This document shows, one piece after another, positions 7,138-7,320 of a DNA stretch of 7,320 bases. A model generated the notes under the pieces. It did not search any database. It was not told where the DNA came from and saw only the letters and a list, made by a program, of their open reading frames with translations. This stretch comes from an uncultured Streptococcus sp. (GTDB lineage: Bacteria; Bacillota; Bacilli; Lactobacillales; Streptococcaceae): assembly GCA_902479835.1 (NCBI GenBank), contig CABSQC010000055.1, forward strand, positions 1 through 7,320, given 5' to 3'. Each line of letters opens with the position of its first letter. Positions within the stretch are counted from its first letter, which is position 1. Position numbers and translations under genes: made by a program.

Positions 7138-7181
7138 AAAAGCTCTAACCACACACTTTGTGCAGTTAGAGCTCTTTTTTA
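7136..7181. terminator. Bidirectional rho-independent terminator between rsuA and the rhodanese gene
   Basis: A 9-bp perfect stem AGCTCTAAC (7141-7149) / GTTAGAGCT (7165-7173) encloses a 15-nt loop, within which CACA-CTT-TGTG can form an inner stem. On the plus strand it is followed by T6 (7175-7180), ending rsuA transcription. On the minus strand it is followed by T6 (7141 down to 7136), ending the rhodanese gene. The A run begins within the rsuA stop codon TAA (7135-7137), and the rhodanese stop codon starts just beyond at 7182-7184, so the element fills the whole convergent gap. Confidence 0.92.
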
Positions 7182-7320
7182 TTAAGCGTCTTTTTTCACT
7201 TTCCCATTCCAAGAATCAAGACCATAAGACAAGACATAAATGTCTGTATAACCCTGTTTCTTAAGATATAGGGCCGCATTGGTTACACGCGAACTACGAC
7301 TATTCTCATAGAGCAAAATC
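7182..7320 (-). CDS. Rhodanese-like domain protein, C-terminal 45 codons (cut by window edge)
   Basis: Only the C-terminal 45 residues are in the window; the start lies beyond 7320. The pattern is that of the last third of a rhodanese domain: a strand I-L-L-Y, the active-site loop E-N-S-R-S-S-R, a helix V-T-N-A-A-L-Y-L-K-K, a strand Y-T-D-I-Y-V-L, then G-L-D-S-W and a short basic tail. In active rhodaneses (sulfurtransferases) the residue right after the I-x-x-Y strand is the catalytic cysteine (as in Y-C-x-S-G-x-R-S). Here that place holds Glu, so sulfurtransferase activity by the usual persulfide route is unlikely if my alignment is right. The C-terminus is natural, ending in a TAA next to a shared terminator. 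It converges with the rsuA-type gene. Its partner or role cannot be told from this fragment. Confidence 0.85.
   Translation of the reverse strand, partial: ILLYENSRSSRVTNAALYLKKQGYTDIYVLSYGLDSWNGKVKKDA

Overview
The window looks like a chromosomal segment of a low-GC Firmicute, most likely a Streptococcus. The reasons are the gene order (typA, a small membrane protein, murD, murG, divIB, ftsA), a DivIB with a very acidic cytoplasmic tail, and streptococcal-type extended -10 promoters. I cannot name the species from sequence reading alone. No mobile element, tRNA, rRNA, CRISPR array or phage gene was seen.

Layout, read along the minus strand (right to left): the C-terminal end of a rhodanese-like protein (7182-7320, cut by the window edge); then, in the opposite orientation, an RsuA-type 16S rRNA pseudouridine synthase (6412-7137, plus strand), converging on the rhodanese gene with a shared bidirectional terminator. 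A 178-bp divergent intergenic region (6234-6411) carries the promoters of rsuA and typA. typA (4386-6233) and an 82-residue membrane protein (4114-4362) form a short transcription unit closed by a rho-independent terminator (about 4078-4096). Next comes the cell-wall and division cluster: murD (2674-4023), murG (1590-2672), divIB/ftsQ (396-1559 in the open frame) and, after a 142-bp gap with candidate promoters, the first 84 codons of ftsA (1-253).

Functionally, MurD adds D-Glu to UDP-MurNAc-L-Ala in the cytoplasm. MurG adds GlcNAc to lipid I at the inner face of the membrane to make lipid II. DivIB and FtsA belong to the septal machinery that directs use of this precursor. TypA and RsuA both act on the ribosome.

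The most notable observation is in divIB. Its well-placed ATG and ribosome binding site (1604-1606, overlapping the end of murG) are in a different frame from the rest of the gene. A single missing base, most simply in the six-A run at 1586-1591, would explain this. It is either an assembly or sequencing error, a real mutation, or (less likely) a slippage site. Otherwise this is an ordinary conserved housekeeping region, and I see no evidence of an undescribed defence or mobile system.
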